Source: Bog-1198 sp963727045 (GTDB lineage Bacteria > Pseudomonadota > Gammaproteobacteria > Steroidobacterales > Steroidobacteraceae). Taken from it: a DNA stretch of 64,000 nucleotides. Location of the stretch: positions 1,922,001 through 1,986,000 of the forward strand of contig CAVSES010000002.1 in assembly GCA_963727045.1 (NCBI GenBank). Reading direction: 5' to 3'. Positions 7,863-16,963 of the stretch are shown here, one piece after another. Under the pieces are notes generated by a model. The model made no database searches. It was not told where the DNA came from and was given only the letters and a program-made list of their open reading frames with translations. The first letter of the stretch is position 1; every line of letters begins with the position of its first letter. Both the position numbers and the translations under genes were made by a program.

Positions 7863-9623
7863 TTACTGGCGGTCCGCGTCGAACACCACTCGTCCATTGA
7901 ACAGGGTCATCGTGCACTTCAAATCGCGCAGTTCCCGTGCGGGTACGGCGTACATGTCCCGGTCCCACACGGCGATGTCCGCCTCCTTGCCGATCTCGAG
8001 CGAACCGATGCGGTCCTCGAGAAACAGCTGCCTTGCGTTCCATGCGGTATAGGATCGAAGGGCGGTGCGTATATCGACGGATTCGGCCGTGCCGAAGGGA
8101 TGCTTTCCATAGGTGCCCTTCAGCGCTTCCCGTTCGACTGATGCCCAGAGCCCATAGCGCGCGGCGATCGGTGTCACCGAATAATCCGAGCCGCCGCCCC
8201 AGCGGATTCCGCTCTTCAGAAGGGTATTGAGAGGCACCAAACGCAACGATCGCTCGGGCCCGAAGTTGCCCGCATACGTGTCGCCGATCCACCACATGAA
8301 GGGAGCCTGAAGCTCCGGGTAGGCGGCGTCGTAGCGCTTTTCGAGGCCGGCCATCGTCTTGATCGCATGGTCGCTCGGAATGTTGGCGTGGATGATGCTG
8401 TGCCGGAGACCGACGGTGGGTGTCTCGGCGAGGATTTGTGCGTAGCTGTCCACCACCCAGTCGATTGCGCGGTCGCCGATCGCGTGGGTGCCGACATGCA
8501 CCCCGGCCTGGTGAAACAGGCGCACCATCTGACGATAGACCTCGGGGTCCGTCGACGGATACCCGAAATTCCCGGGGTCTGTTTCAGTCGAGTTCTTGTG
8601 CCATTCCTCCGTCATCCAGGCCGTGCGCGCACCGCCGCTGCCATCCATGAAGATCTTTGCGCCGCAGGACATCAGACGGCCGTCACCCAGCGATTGGGGC
8701 GGCCGGGGCTGCGCGAGGATCGATGCAAGTGCGGCGCGCGCCGAGTCGAGAGAGCTGCCGGCGTACCAGAGCACGCACACGTGCTCGGACAATTGGCCCT
8801 CGCGCACAAGCTCGCGGTACGCATCCCAGACGGGCCGGTCGATTGCGGGATCCTTCACCGCAGTGATGCCCTCGCGATGCAGATCGGCGATGCTTCTCAA
8901 TATACCCTCGCGCTGCTGCTGCGCCGTGGGCGGCGGTATGAGTGCCAGAACCGCGTCCTTTGCTGATTCCTTCAATACCCCGGTCGGATTGCCTTGAGAG
9001 TCGCGGTCGATCGTGCCGGCGGGCGGGTCCTTCGAGGCGGCGGAGATGTTCGCCGCGCGCAGCGCCGCGGAATTGGCCACTCCATAATGTCCGGTCGTCT
9101 GCATCAGCCATACCGGATTCCCGGGGGAAACCCGATCGAGATCCGAAGCGAAGACGTAGCGGCGTTCGTCGAGCTTGCCCTCGTCCCACCCGTCCCCCTG
9201 CAGCCATTCGCCGGGCTTCAGTTCGGCCACCCCCGCCTTGACCCGTCGCACGACCTCATCGACCGTCGAGGCGTCGCTGAGATGAACATGATAGAGCTGT
9301 TCCACGCCGGCGTCGGCAATGTGCGCATGGCTGTCGATGAGCCCGGGCGTCGCGGTTCGGCCATGCAGATCGATAAGTTTCGTGGCGGCGCCGGCAAGTC
9401 GGAGAATATCCCGGCTGTTGCCGATGGCGGTGATTCTTCCATCGCGAACCGCCAGGCCTTCCGCAATCGAATCGCGCGGATCCACCGTGAGTATGCGGCC
9501 GCCGAAGAGGATCATGTCGGGCGGCCGTTGCCCACGCGCGACTGCGGCGGTGCCCAGGATGAGACCGGCGAGCACGGCGCTCACTCGCAGCACGCACGCG
9601 CTTCGATTGACTTGCAGTGGCAT
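7863..9623 (-). CDS. secreted amidohydrolase, YtcJ-like
   Basis: A 586-residue metal-dependent hydrolase of the amidohydrolase_3 group. A signal peptide covers about residues 1-32 (ending AAVARG), so the enzyme should act in the periplasm or outside. The first metal motif DSHAHIADAG follows the strand TATPGLID; THAIGDRAIDW and SIIHAN supply later His ligands, and GGGSDYSVTP carries the conserved Asp. Family members hydrolyse amides and N-formyl compounds, and the substrate here is unknown. It is divergent from the M20 peptidase, with only 43 bases between. Confidence 0.88.
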   Translation of the reverse strand: MPLQVNRSACVLRVSAVLAGLILGTAAVARGQRPPDMILFGGRILTVDPRDSIAEGLAVRDGRITAIGNSRDILRLAGAATKLIDLHGRTATPGLIDSHAHIADAGVEQLYHVHLSDASTVDEVVRRVKAGVAELKPGEWLQGDGWDEGKLDERRYVFASDLDRVSPGNPVWLMQTTGHYGVANSAALRAANISAASKDPPAGTIDRDSQGNPTGVLKESAKDAVLALIPPPTAQQQREGILRSIADLHREGITAVKDPAIDRPVWDAYRELVREGQLSEHVCVLWYAGSSLDSARAALASILAQPRPPQSLGDGRLMSCGAKIFMDGSGGARTAWMTEEWHKNSTETDPGNFGYPSTDPEVYRQMVRLFHQAGVHVGTHAIGDRAIDWVVDSYAQILAETPTVGLRHSIIHANIPSDHAIKTMAGLEKRYDAAYPELQAPFMWWIGDTYAGNFGPERSLRLVPLNTLLKSGIRWGGGSDYSVTPIAARYGLWASVEREALKGTYGKHPFGTAESVDIRTALRSYTAWNARQLFLEDRIGSLEIGKEADIAVWDRDMYAVPARELRDLKCTMTLFNGRVVFDADRQ

Positions 9624-9666
9624 AGGCTACATCCTGATTTTCTGTTTTTATTCGGAGACCAACTTC

Positions 9667-11142
9667 TTGAAATACGGCATTCGCTTCAATTCGATCGCCA
9701 TCCTCGCGTGCATCCTGCCGGGGCAGGCCGCGTGGTCGGACGCGGCACGGAACGATGCTGCCACCCACGACATGGCGCGCGACGTCTTCCAACAACTGGT
9801 GGAGATCAATACCACCGATTCCATTGGAAGTACAACGACGGCCGCGCAGGCGATGGCAAGGCGCCTGCTCGATGCAGGATTTCCCGCGGATGACGTGGCG
9901 GTCCTCGGGCCCAACGACCGCAAGGGCAACATGGTCGCTCGATATCGGGGCAGAGCCGGCTCGAAACTGCGTCCGATCCTCATCATCGGGCACCTGGATG
10001 TGGTGGAGGCCAAGCGCGAGGATTGGAGCACCGATCCGTTCAAATTCGTCGAGCAGGACGGCTACTATTACGGGCGCGGCACCCAGGACATGAAAGCCGC
10101 CGACGCCATTGCGGTCACGGACTTCATCCGCTTGAAGAAGGAGGGATTCGTTCCGAACCGCGACATCATCCTCGCTCTCACTGCGGATGAGGAAGGCGGA
10201 AAATCCAACGGCGTCGACTGGCTCCTGCAAACCCATCGTGGACTCATCGACGCCGAGTTCGTGCTCAATCCGGACTCGGGCGGGGTCAGCACGGATCACG
10301 GCAAGCCGCTGTCCGTGGAGTTCGAAGCCACCGAGAAGCTTTATGCCGACTATCAGGTGCTGGCCACGAACCCAGGCGGGCACAGTTCCCTTCCGAAGCC
10401 GGACAATGCGATCTACCACGTCGCGGATGCCCTCGCGACGCTCGAAAAGTCGCCGTTTCCGTTCGAGTTGAACTCCGTCACGCGCGAGTATTTCGGCGGG
10501 ATGGCCAAGATCGAAACGGGCCAGACCGCCGCCGATCTGCGCGCGATCCTGGCGAATCCGCCCGATACGGCCGCCATCGAGCGGCTTTCACGGGACGCTC
10601 GCTACAACTCGACGATGCGCACGACCTGCGTCGCGACAATGCTGAGCGGCGGCCATGCGCCCAATGCGCTGCCGCAGCGTGCGGAGGCGAACGTCAATTG
10701 CCGGATATTCCCCGGCCATTCGCAGGAGGACATCCGCCTTCAGCTGGTCGGGATGTTCAATGACCCGAAGCTGGCCGTTCGCTACAAGAACGACGCGGGC
10801 GAGCTGTCCGACCACGGATCGGATCGCAAAGCGATGGTGCCGCCGCCGCTGCGCGCCGACGTGATGGAGTCGCTGCGCAAGGTCGCGGGAAAGCTGTGGC
10901 CCGGTGCGCCCGTGATGCCGACGATGGTCACCGGATCGTCGGACAGCATATATACGATGTATGCCGGCATCCCGAGCTACGGAATCAGCGGCATTGCGAT
11001 CGATCGGGACGATATACGCATGCATGGCAAGGACGAGCGGGTGAGGGTCGATTCATACCACACCGGCATCGAGTTCTACTATGAATTCCTCAAGGCGTTG
11101 ACGACGGCGGGCGATCGTCGGCACGCTGCGGGCAACCCATGA
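9667..11142 (+). CDS. secreted M20 zinc peptidase
   Basis: Di-zinc exopeptidase of the M20/ArgE/CPG2 group, 491 residues. I place the start at the TTG at 9667 because it gives a signal peptide (MKYGIRFNSIAILACILPGQAAW) and has CGGAGA just upstream; the frame is open further but without family sequence. Metal motifs: H109 in GHLDVVEAK, the bridging Asp in GTQDMKAADA and the catalytic pair in TADEEGG. The dimerisation domain follows at about 240-360. It overlaps the pirin gene by 4 bases. Confidence 0.9.
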   Translation: MKYGIRFNSIAILACILPGQAAWSDAARNDAATHDMARDVFQQLVEINTTDSIGSTTTAAQAMARRLLDAGFPADDVAVLGPNDRKGNMVARYRGRAGSKLRPILIIGHLDVVEAKREDWSTDPFKFVEQDGYYYGRGTQDMKAADAIAVTDFIRLKKEGFVPNRDIILALTADEEGGKSNGVDWLLQTHRGLIDAEFVLNPDSGGVSTDHGKPLSVEFEATEKLYADYQVLATNPGGHSSLPKPDNAIYHVADALATLEKSPFPFELNSVTREYFGGMAKIETGQTAADLRAILANPPDTAAIERLSRDARYNSTMRTTCVATMLSGGHAPNALPQRAEANVNCRIFPGHSQEDIRLQLVGMFNDPKLAVRYKNDAGELSDHGSDRKAMVPPPLRADVMESLRKVAGKLWPGAPVMPTMVTGSSDSIYTMYAGIPSYGISGIAIDRDDIRMHGKDERVRVDSYHTGIEFYYEFLKALTTAGDRRHAAGNP

Positions 11143-12005
11143 CGATCCTCAAGCTGATTGACTCGCATCAACGCGACCTGGGCGGCTTTCATGTGCGCCG
11201 TGTGCTGCCGTCCGACGAGCGGCAGATGGTGGGGCCGTTCATTTTTTTTGATCATCTCGGTCCGACGAAGTTCGCGCCGGGGTATGGCATCGATGTGCGG
11301 CCGCATCCACATATTGCGCTTGCCACGGTGACCTATCTATTCGCCGGTTCGCTGGAGCATCGTGACAGCCTGGGCTCGGTGCGCGAAATCCGTCCCGGCG
11401 ATGTGAATTGGATGTCGGCCGGGCGCGGAATCGTGCACTCGGAGCGCACTCCGCGGGCCGCGCGCGCATCGGGCGAGTATGTCCACGCCATTCAAAGCTG
11501 GGTGGCATTGCCCGACGGGCACGAGGATGGGGAACCGAGCTTCGTTCATTACCCCGCTGCGGCTTTGCCGACGCGCGTGGCCGATGGAGTCGAGCTGACG
11601 ATCATCGCCGGAGAAGCGTTCGGACTGCGTTCTCCGGTCGTCACGCTGTGGCCAACTTTGTACGTGCACGCGCATTTCTCGCGGGGAGGTGCGCTCGGGC
11701 TGCCGCCCAGCGCGGGAGAGCGCGCGGTGTACGTGGTGCAGGGCGATGTCGCCGTCGACGGGGCGCCCGTCGCAGCGGGCCAACTCGCGCTGCTCGAGCC
11801 CGCGAAGGAATCCATGCTGGGCGCGGCAGGCGAGGCCCGGGTGATGCTGCTCGGGGGCGACACCTTTCCCTCGCCGCGGTACATCTGGTGGAATTTCGTC
11901 GGCTCTTCCCCGGAGCGCATCGAGCGCGCCAAGGATCGTTGGAAACGGCGGCAGTTTCCCGACGTGCCGGGGGAGACCGAATTCATGCCGCTGCCTCACT
12001 ATTAG
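11139..12005 (+). CDS. pirin-family bicupin protein
   Basis: A 288-residue double cupin. The N-terminal cupin has the metal-binding pattern RPHPHIALATVTYLF, with the third His and the Glu in GRGIVHSERTP; GPFIFFDHLGP is the pirin signature. The C-terminal cupin (about 170-260) lacks these residues. Pirins are iron proteins; some bacterial members have quercetinase activity or modulate pyruvate metabolism. The ATG overlaps the stop of the M20 peptidase as ATGA, and the OsmC gene follows after 14 bases, so the three are probably one transcript. Confidence 0.93.
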   Translation: MTILKLIDSHQRDLGGFHVRRVLPSDERQMVGPFIFFDHLGPTKFAPGYGIDVRPHPHIALATVTYLFAGSLEHRDSLGSVREIRPGDVNWMSAGRGIVHSERTPRAARASGEYVHAIQSWVALPDGHEDGEPSFVHYPAAALPTRVADGVELTIIAGEAFGLRSPVVTLWPTLYVHAHFSRGGALGLPPSAGERAVYVVQGDVAVDGAPVAAGQLALLEPAKESMLGAAGEARVMLLGGDTFPSPRYIWWNFVGSSPERIERAKDRWKRRQFPDVPGETEFMPLPHY

Positions 12006-12019
12006 ACTTGGGAGCATTC

Positions 12020-12454
12020 ATGAGTGACAAGACTGCAACCGTTCATTGGGAAGGTCAGGGCAAGAAGGGGGTCGGCAAGATCAGCACTCAGACCGATGCG
12101 CTGAAATCTTACCCTTATGGCTACGCCAGCCGCTTCGAGGACGATCGCCGCGGCACGAATCCGGAGGAACTGCTGGCGGCCGCGCATGCCGCCTGCTTTA
12201 CCATGGCGTTCTCGTTTGCCTGCGATGCAGCGGGATTCGCGACCGCCGCGATCGATACGCAGGCCGCCGTGCGTCTGGTGATGAAGGGAGGGGGATTCCT
12301 CATCGATCGCATCGCATTGCGGCTGGAGGCGAGCGTGCCGGGCATCGACGAGGCCACATTCCAGAAGCTGGCCGCGGGCGCGAAGAAGGACTGTCCGCTG
12401 TCGAAGGCCCTCGCCAGCGTCCCGGAAATCACGCTCACCGCGGTTCTGCGTTAG
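12020..12454 (+). CDS. OsmC-type peroxiredoxin
   Basis: A 144-residue thiol peroxidase of the OsmC/Ohr family. The sequence begins MSDKTATVHWEG and has both reactive cysteines: AAHAACFTMAFSFAC (peroxidatic Cys near residue 59) and KKDCPLSKAL (near residue 124). GTNPEELLAAAHA is the family signature and favours the OsmC rather than the Ohr branch. GGGAG lies 5 bases before the ATG. It is placed behind pirin and is probably co-expressed with it. Confidence 0.93.
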   Translation: MSDKTATVHWEGQGKKGVGKISTQTDALKSYPYGYASRFEDDRRGTNPEELLAAAHAACFTMAFSFACDAAGFATAAIDTQAAVRLVMKGGGFLIDRIALRLEASVPGIDEATFQKLAAGAKKDCPLSKALASVPEITLTAVLR

Positions 12455-12469
12455 GCTCCTCTAGGAGCC
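12454..12469. terminator. short palindrome between convergent stops
   Basis: GGCTCCT and AGGAGCC flank CT, giving a 6-7 base-pair stem exactly where the OsmC gene and the converging membrane-protein gene end. No U-tract follows on either strand, so a role in bidirectional termination is only suggested by position. Confidence 0.35.
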
Positions 12470-12988
12470 GGCAGGCCGCCGAAAGGCCAACATAAGGGCG
12501 GCCACCCATGCCGCCGTCGCCATGAGAAACGCGATCAGTACAGCGGCAAAGGCCCGACTCGGTAGATGCGGGGGTTGCAGGCGGTTCGCCTCGAGTTCGA
12601 GCCCATGGACGGCGCAGGCGAGGGTTACCAGCAGCGACCCGAACCACACGCCGTGCGCCACCAACAATGCGCGGGCGCGTTCGAGCCGCTGCGGCGCCAG
12701 CCAATAGTTGCGGTTGGGCAGCTTCAGATCGGTGGCGCGGGAAAAAGCCGCCGACAGGATGGTCACCACGATGAGCGGAAGGCCGATCGCAATGCACAGT
12801 TCGAATCGAACATAGCCGCCGCGCGACATGAAGGCATTGGGTCGCCCGTCCGCGTCGAAGTGCGACGCCACCGTCAGCGGCAGCCGGGACGCGGTGCCGG
12901 TCACGAACAGCGCCGCGAACACCAGCAAGATAACGAAAATCGACCAGGGCACCCAGCGGGTATATGACACGGTCGGCGCGGATTTCAT
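12461..12988 (-). CDS. DUF1648-type membrane protein
   Basis: About 175 residues with three to four membrane helices: WSIFVILLVFAALFV, ELCIAIGLPLIVVTIL, GVWFGSLLVTLACAV and AVLIAFLMATAAWVAAL. After the first helix the segment ASHFDADGRPNAFMSR is the DUF1648 signature shared with SdpI-like proteins. I choose the ATG at 12988 since it overlaps the PhyH stop as ATGA; an upstream ATG at 13000 is also in frame. It is the last gene of a pyrD-PhyH-DUF1648 run. Function unknown. Confidence 0.78.
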   Translation of the reverse strand: MKSAPTVSYTRWVPWSIFVILLVFAALFVTGTASRLPLTVASHFDADGRPNAFMSRGGYVRFELCIAIGLPLIVVTILSAAFSRATDLKLPNRNYWLAPQRLERARALLVAHGVWFGSLLVTLACAVHGLELEANRLQPPHLPSRAFAAVLIAFLMATAAWVAALMLAFRRPAGS

Positions 12989-13785
12989 GGGGCGCGCCAC
13001 AGTTCGGGAAACAAGGAGTGGATCATGGGCGATCCCGCCGGGAGTTCATCGCTCAGGCCCGGAAATTCGGGCGAGGTGCGCCAGCGGCGCGGCGCGTGCG
13101 TCATGTCGTCGCCGAGGAAGCGCACGGAGAACACGCGGCGACGCGTGTCCGCGACGCCAGGGGCCGCATGCAACGTGAGCATGTGAAAGCACACGGCGTC
13201 GCCCGGCTCGAGATCCCAGCCGAGAATCGGAAACGCGCCGCGGTCGGCCTCGATGTTCGGCAGATCGGCCAGCGAGCCCTCTGGAAACCACTTCGCTTGA
13301 GCGTCCATGAAGGAGCGCGGCATCAGCCACGGCCCGAGGTGGGAACCGGCCACGAACTCGAGCGTTGACTCGCGGCCCACCGGGTCCGCCGGAATCCAAA
13401 AGCTCGCGTTCTGACGTCCTTCCACGTTGTAATAAGGCTGATCCTGGTGCCACGGCGTCGGCTGCCGGGTGTTCGGCTCCTTGGTCAGCATGTGATCGTG
13501 GTAGAGGCGCGCTGTGGAGCTTTGCATCAGCCGGCCTGCTGTTTCCGCCAAGGCCGATTCGAAGATGAACCGCCGGTAATTCGCATTGTCCCGCCAATTG
13601 CAGAAGTCCTCCACGAAGCGGCCCGGATCGCTCGCAGCGCTCGCTATTTTGGCGCGCGGGCTCAAGTTGGCGAGATTCTCGTCGATGCCGTCGCAGAGGA
13701 TCCGCATTTCCTCCGGCCGGAACAGGCCGCGTATGCACACTGCGCCGTCACGCTGAAATTGCTCGACGGTGGTTGCGTCGATCAT
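12985..13785 (-). CDS. phytanoyl-CoA dioxygenase family protein (PhyH)
   Basis: Non-heme Fe(II)/2-oxoglutarate hydroxylase, 266 residues. The iron triad is visible: His and Asp in PWHQDQPYYN and the distal His in CFHMLTLHAAPG, with the 2-oxoglutarate Arg in RRVFSVRFLGDD. No signal peptide. The family ranges from fatty acyl-CoA to ectoine and phosphonate hydroxylases, so the substrate is open. Its start overlaps the pyrD stop by 4 bases and its stop overlaps the DUF1648 gene by 4 bases, showing one translation unit. Confidence 0.9.
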   Translation of the reverse strand: MIDATTVEQFQRDGAVCIRGLFRPEEMRILCDGIDENLANLSPRAKIASAASDPGRFVEDFCNWRDNANYRRFIFESALAETAGRLMQSSTARLYHDHMLTKEPNTRQPTPWHQDQPYYNVEGRQNASFWIPADPVGRESTLEFVAGSHLGPWLMPRSFMDAQAKWFPEGSLADLPNIEADRGAFPILGWDLEPGDAVCFHMLTLHAAPGVADTRRRVFSVRFLGDDMTHAPRRWRTSPEFPGLSDELPAGSPMIHSLFPELWRAP

Positions 13786-14810
13786 GCGGACAATGCGTTG
13801 ATGATGTCGTCGAGCAGCATGGGTCCCCGGTAGGCGAAGCCCGTGTAGATCTGGATGAGGTTGGCACCTGCACGCAGCGTTGCCCGGGCGTGGTCGGCGC
13901 TTACGATACCGCCAACGCCGATGAGGGGGAAGCCGCTTCCCAGCTCCGCGCGCAGCTGGGTGATCACTTTCACCGAGAGGGGATGCAGCGGCGCACCGCT
14001 CAAGCCTCCAGGTTGGGCGGCGGCCGTCGCACCGGCGAGCCCTTCGCGGCCGGTCGAGGTGTTGGTCGCGATCAAGCCATCCACATCGAGCGAACGCAAA
14101 TCCCGTGCCAATTGGCAGATCTCTTCGGGCGTCAAATCCGGAGCGATCTTGATCAGCAGCGGGACACGCTTTCCGAGACGCTCCTGCAGCACCCGGCGTT
14201 CCTCGTGCAGCGCGCCGACGATTCTTTGCAGACCGTCGGCGGCCTGCAATTCGCGCAGCCGTGCCGTATTCGGGGAGGAAATGTTCACGGCGACATAATC
14301 CGCGACGGAGTAGACCTTGCGCAGGCAGGTGACGTAATCGTCCTGGGCATTCTCGAGCGGCGTATCGAAGTTCTTTCCGATGCTGATGCCGCGAATTCCA
14401 CGATAACGGCTGCGGGCGACTTGGGCCACCAGATGATCCACGCCCTTGTTGTTGAATCCCATCCGATTGATGAGCGCGGTTGCTTCGGGGATTCTGAACA
14501 TACGAGGCTTGGGATTGCCCGGCTGCGGACGCGGCGTCACAGTCCCCAGCTCAACGTGGCTGAAGCCCATCGCGCCCAGCGCATCCAGGCGGTCGCCGTT
14601 TTTGTCGAAGCCCGCCGCGAGACCCAATGGATGCGCGAATTGAAGCCCGAAACAGCGCACCGACAGGGCGGCCGGAAGTTCGAGCGACGGCCAGAGAGGT
14701 TCGAGCCAGCGCGAACCGGCCAGCCCCAGATCGTGCGCCAGTTCCGGATTCAGACGCATGAGGACGGGCAGCGAGGCGCGGGCAATCAACGACGCCGCGC
14801 GGCGCCTCAT
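13782..14810 (-). CDS. pyrD: dihydroorotate dehydrogenase (quinone), class 2
   Basis: Membrane-associated flavoenzyme of pyrimidine synthesis that oxidises dihydroorotate to orotate with quinone. From the ATG at 14810 it has 342 residues; a TTG at 14834 would add eight. The N-terminal helices (ASLIARASLPVLMRLNPELAH) that bind the membrane mark class 2. Later motifs: GLAAGFDKNGD, the FMN-phosphate region GVGGIVSADHA, and NISSPNTARLR with the catalytic Ser. The TATAAT on the same strand at 14891-14886 is a plausible -10 box. Confidence 0.95.
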   Translation of the reverse strand: MRRRAASLIARASLPVLMRLNPELAHDLGLAGSRWLEPLWPSLELPAALSVRCFGLQFAHPLGLAAGFDKNGDRLDALGAMGFSHVELGTVTPRPQPGNPKPRMFRIPEATALINRMGFNNKGVDHLVAQVARSRYRGIRGISIGKNFDTPLENAQDDYVTCLRKVYSVADYVAVNISSPNTARLRELQAADGLQRIVGALHEERRVLQERLGKRVPLLIKIAPDLTPEEICQLARDLRSLDVDGLIATNTSTGREGLAGATAAAQPGGLSGAPLHPLSVKVITQLRAELGSGFPLIGVGGIVSADHARATLRAGANLIQIYTGFAYRGPMLLDDIINALSA

Positions 14811-15026
14811 GTCGTTGCCGGCGGCGGGTCGCAATGGACGAGAACTTGCTGCAAATCCGTGCCACCTGGGTCAAAGGGGGGGGTCATTATAGACGACAAC
14901 ATCCGGTCGGCGTTTCGGACCGGCGCGCCGCGTCGCGATTTTGTAACACAAGGATCGTAGGGTGTGGCCCCCACGCCGGTGAAATGGATCTTGCATGCCG
15001 GCGTCCATCAAACCAAGGGGGTTTCA

Positions 15027-16335
15027 ATGAATCGCAAGTTATTGCGCGCTGTCCCCGCCGGCACAGACCGACGGCCTGGGTAACCCCGGCGGCAGCTGCG
15101 CTGGAACGATTGGCACGAACGTGGCGTGGGACGAGGCGGTGGACATCGACCTTACGCACCTCGACGGCGGTGGCGGAGTCAATCCTGAGTACTTGGTGCG
15201 CGACCCGAAGAACGCCTGCAAGACCATACTGCCGCACGAGTACCTGCGCGTAAACACGATCTTCGAGGTCGTACGGGCGGCGGGCGGGCGCACGGCGTGG
15301 ACCGACAAGCACCCCTCGTACGAATGGACGAACGGGCCGAGCGGCAAGGGTGTCGAGGACTTCTATGGCCCGGAGATCAACTCCATCCCCTTGGCGCTTC
15401 CGCAGTTTCCGGGATGTGCCCCCGTGCCATATGCGGACCCGTCCCCCGATGACGGGTGGACCAACAGTTTCGATGACATCAAGTGCTACGACCAGCTCCA
15501 TGTACAGGCCGTGCTCAATCAGATCGACGGCTATAACCATGATCGTACCTCCAAGGTCGGAGTGCCCGCGCTGTTCGGCACCAACTTCCAATCGGTGAGC
15601 GTGGGCGAGAAGCTGGCGGTGGACCCCGTCAGCGGACTCAAGGGTGGCTACACGGATGTGCTGGGAACACCGGGGCAGGCGCTCGCGGGGGAACTCGACT
15701 TCATCGACCGGTCGCTTGGCCGTTTCGTCAAGGAACTGAAGGCGCAGCGCCTGTACGAATCGACGCTGATCATCGTCGGCGCGAAGCACGGTCAGTCCGC
15801 GATCGACGTGACGAAGCGCCACGGCGTCGGCGGCGGTCAGCCGGCCGCCACCATCGGTGCGGCGGACGCGTTTGACTTTTCCGATGATGGCTCGCTCATC
15901 TGGCTCACCGACCCGTCGCTGGCCCCGGGCGTCGTGGCGACCTTGAGCATCCCGGGGAATCAACAGGTGCTCGGCATCCAGGAAATCTTCGCGGGTCAAT
16001 CATTGCGAAACAAATCCAACAATCCCGCTTCCGATCCGCGCACCCCGGACATCATCCTGAAGGTCAACACCGGGGTGATCTTCACCGGCGGCTCGAAGCT
16101 GTCGGAGCACGGCGGATTCAACGAAGATGATGTGCACACCGCGCTCCTCGTGTCGCTCGACGGCATGCAGCGCGCCGTCGTCAAAAGTGCGGTCAACAAT
16201 CAGCAGGTCGCCCCTACGATCATCCAAGCCCTGGGTCTCGATCCCAATGACCTCGAGGCGGTCCGCAAGGAGCAGATTCACGTACTGCCGTTCCTGTTCA
16301 GCGGCAAAGTCGACAACAGCGTGACCCCCTACTAG
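15027..16335 (+). pseudogene. alkaline-phosphatase-like phosphoesterase, 5' part deleted
   Basis: The 3' part (from about 15070) encodes some 415 residues of a type I phosphodiesterase/nucleotide pyrophosphatase-like protein, with TNSFDDIKCYDQLHVQAVLNQI, SLGRFVKELK, IIVGAKHGQSAID and SEHGGF, where the last two carry metal ligands. The expected start ATGAATCGCAAG at 15027, with AGGGGG before it, makes only MNRKLLRAVPAG plus six residues and hits TAA at 15083 in another frame. The body frame has no start until a GTG at 15121. Relatives have roughly 100 or more extra N-terminal residues holding the first metal Asp and the nucleophile. This looks like an internal deletion with frameshift. Confidence 0.72.
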
Positions 16336-16339
16336 GCGG

Positions 16340-16963
16340 TCAGACGTACGCCCAGGCGGCGAGGGCGCCCAAGTAGAAGGACACCTCGGTCAGAAGCCGG
16401 GTGATGCCGGGTGTTGAGGGAGAGATCTCGGTCCGATGGCGCCTTCGATGGGCGACAAACGCGATGCGCACGACGATGGCGGCGGCCAGCCCGATGAGTC
16501 CCGGTATGCCGATGAGGGCGGCGGGTGCAAAGCCCAGAGGCAATGCGATCACAAGATCGGCGTGCGAGGGCAGGCGTGATGCCGGCCGGGACGCCATCGG
16601 CAGAACCGTGACAGCCAGAGCGCGGCTGCACGCATGCCCGGCGATCATGATGAAGCCCAGCGCAAGGTTCGCCGGCAATGCGAAGGGCAGGTTGGCGGCC
16701 GAGAGCGCCATCAGTACGTTGTATTTGATGAGCACGCCAAACACGAAGACCGTCGAGCCGGCGCGTTCGCCTCTCTTGCCCGCTCCCGCCGCCGTGCGTG
16801 CGCCGAGCAGCTCCGTGGCCAGCATCGACAGCACGACGGCGACGCTGGTGGGCCAGACTTGCGAGCCGACCCAGTAGACGGCGCCACCCACCGCACCGAC
16901 TGCGGCTCCGGCCAGAGGTGCGAACCGCGGCGCCCCCGCCGGGTGGCTCCAACCAGCGCTCAT
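16340..16963 (-). CDS. CobS-like membrane protein lacking the catalytic motif
   Basis: A 207-residue membrane protein. Its order of segments follows adenosylcobinamide-GDP ribazoletransferase (CobS): FAPLAGAAVGAVGGAVYW near residue 14, LWP-like VWPTSVAVVLSML, VLIKYNVLMALS, GHACSRALAVTVLP, and a C-terminal TPGITRLLTEVSFYLGAL like the TGD-LGA end of CobS. The stretch that should hold GLADTxDG and IMRDSRIGT is replaced by a short basic loop, GARTAAGAGKRGERAG, so the transferase activity is probably lost or changed. Its ATG overlaps the uvrA stop (ATGA). No other cob gene is in the window. Confidence 0.6.
   Translation of the reverse strand: MSAGWSHPAGAPRFAPLAGAAVGAVGGAVYWVGSQVWPTSVAVVLSMLATELLGARTAAGAGKRGERAGSTVFVFGVLIKYNVLMALSAANLPFALPANLALGFIMIAGHACSRALAVTVLPMASRPASRLPSHADLVIALPLGFAPAALIGIPGLIGLAAAIVVRIAFVAHRRRHRTEISPSTPGITRLLTEVSFYLGALAAWAYV

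Noticed and set aside
12985..13785. PhyH gene as a PhnY-type phosphonate hydroxylase
   Set aside because: PhnY is a PhyH protein, but this one is coupled to pyrD and a DUF1648 gene, 30 kb from the PhnZ-like gene, which already has its own hydroxylase partner.
13773..14960. 395-codon plus-strand frame opposite pyrD and its upstream region
   Set aside because: pyrD and PhyH on the other strand are certain.
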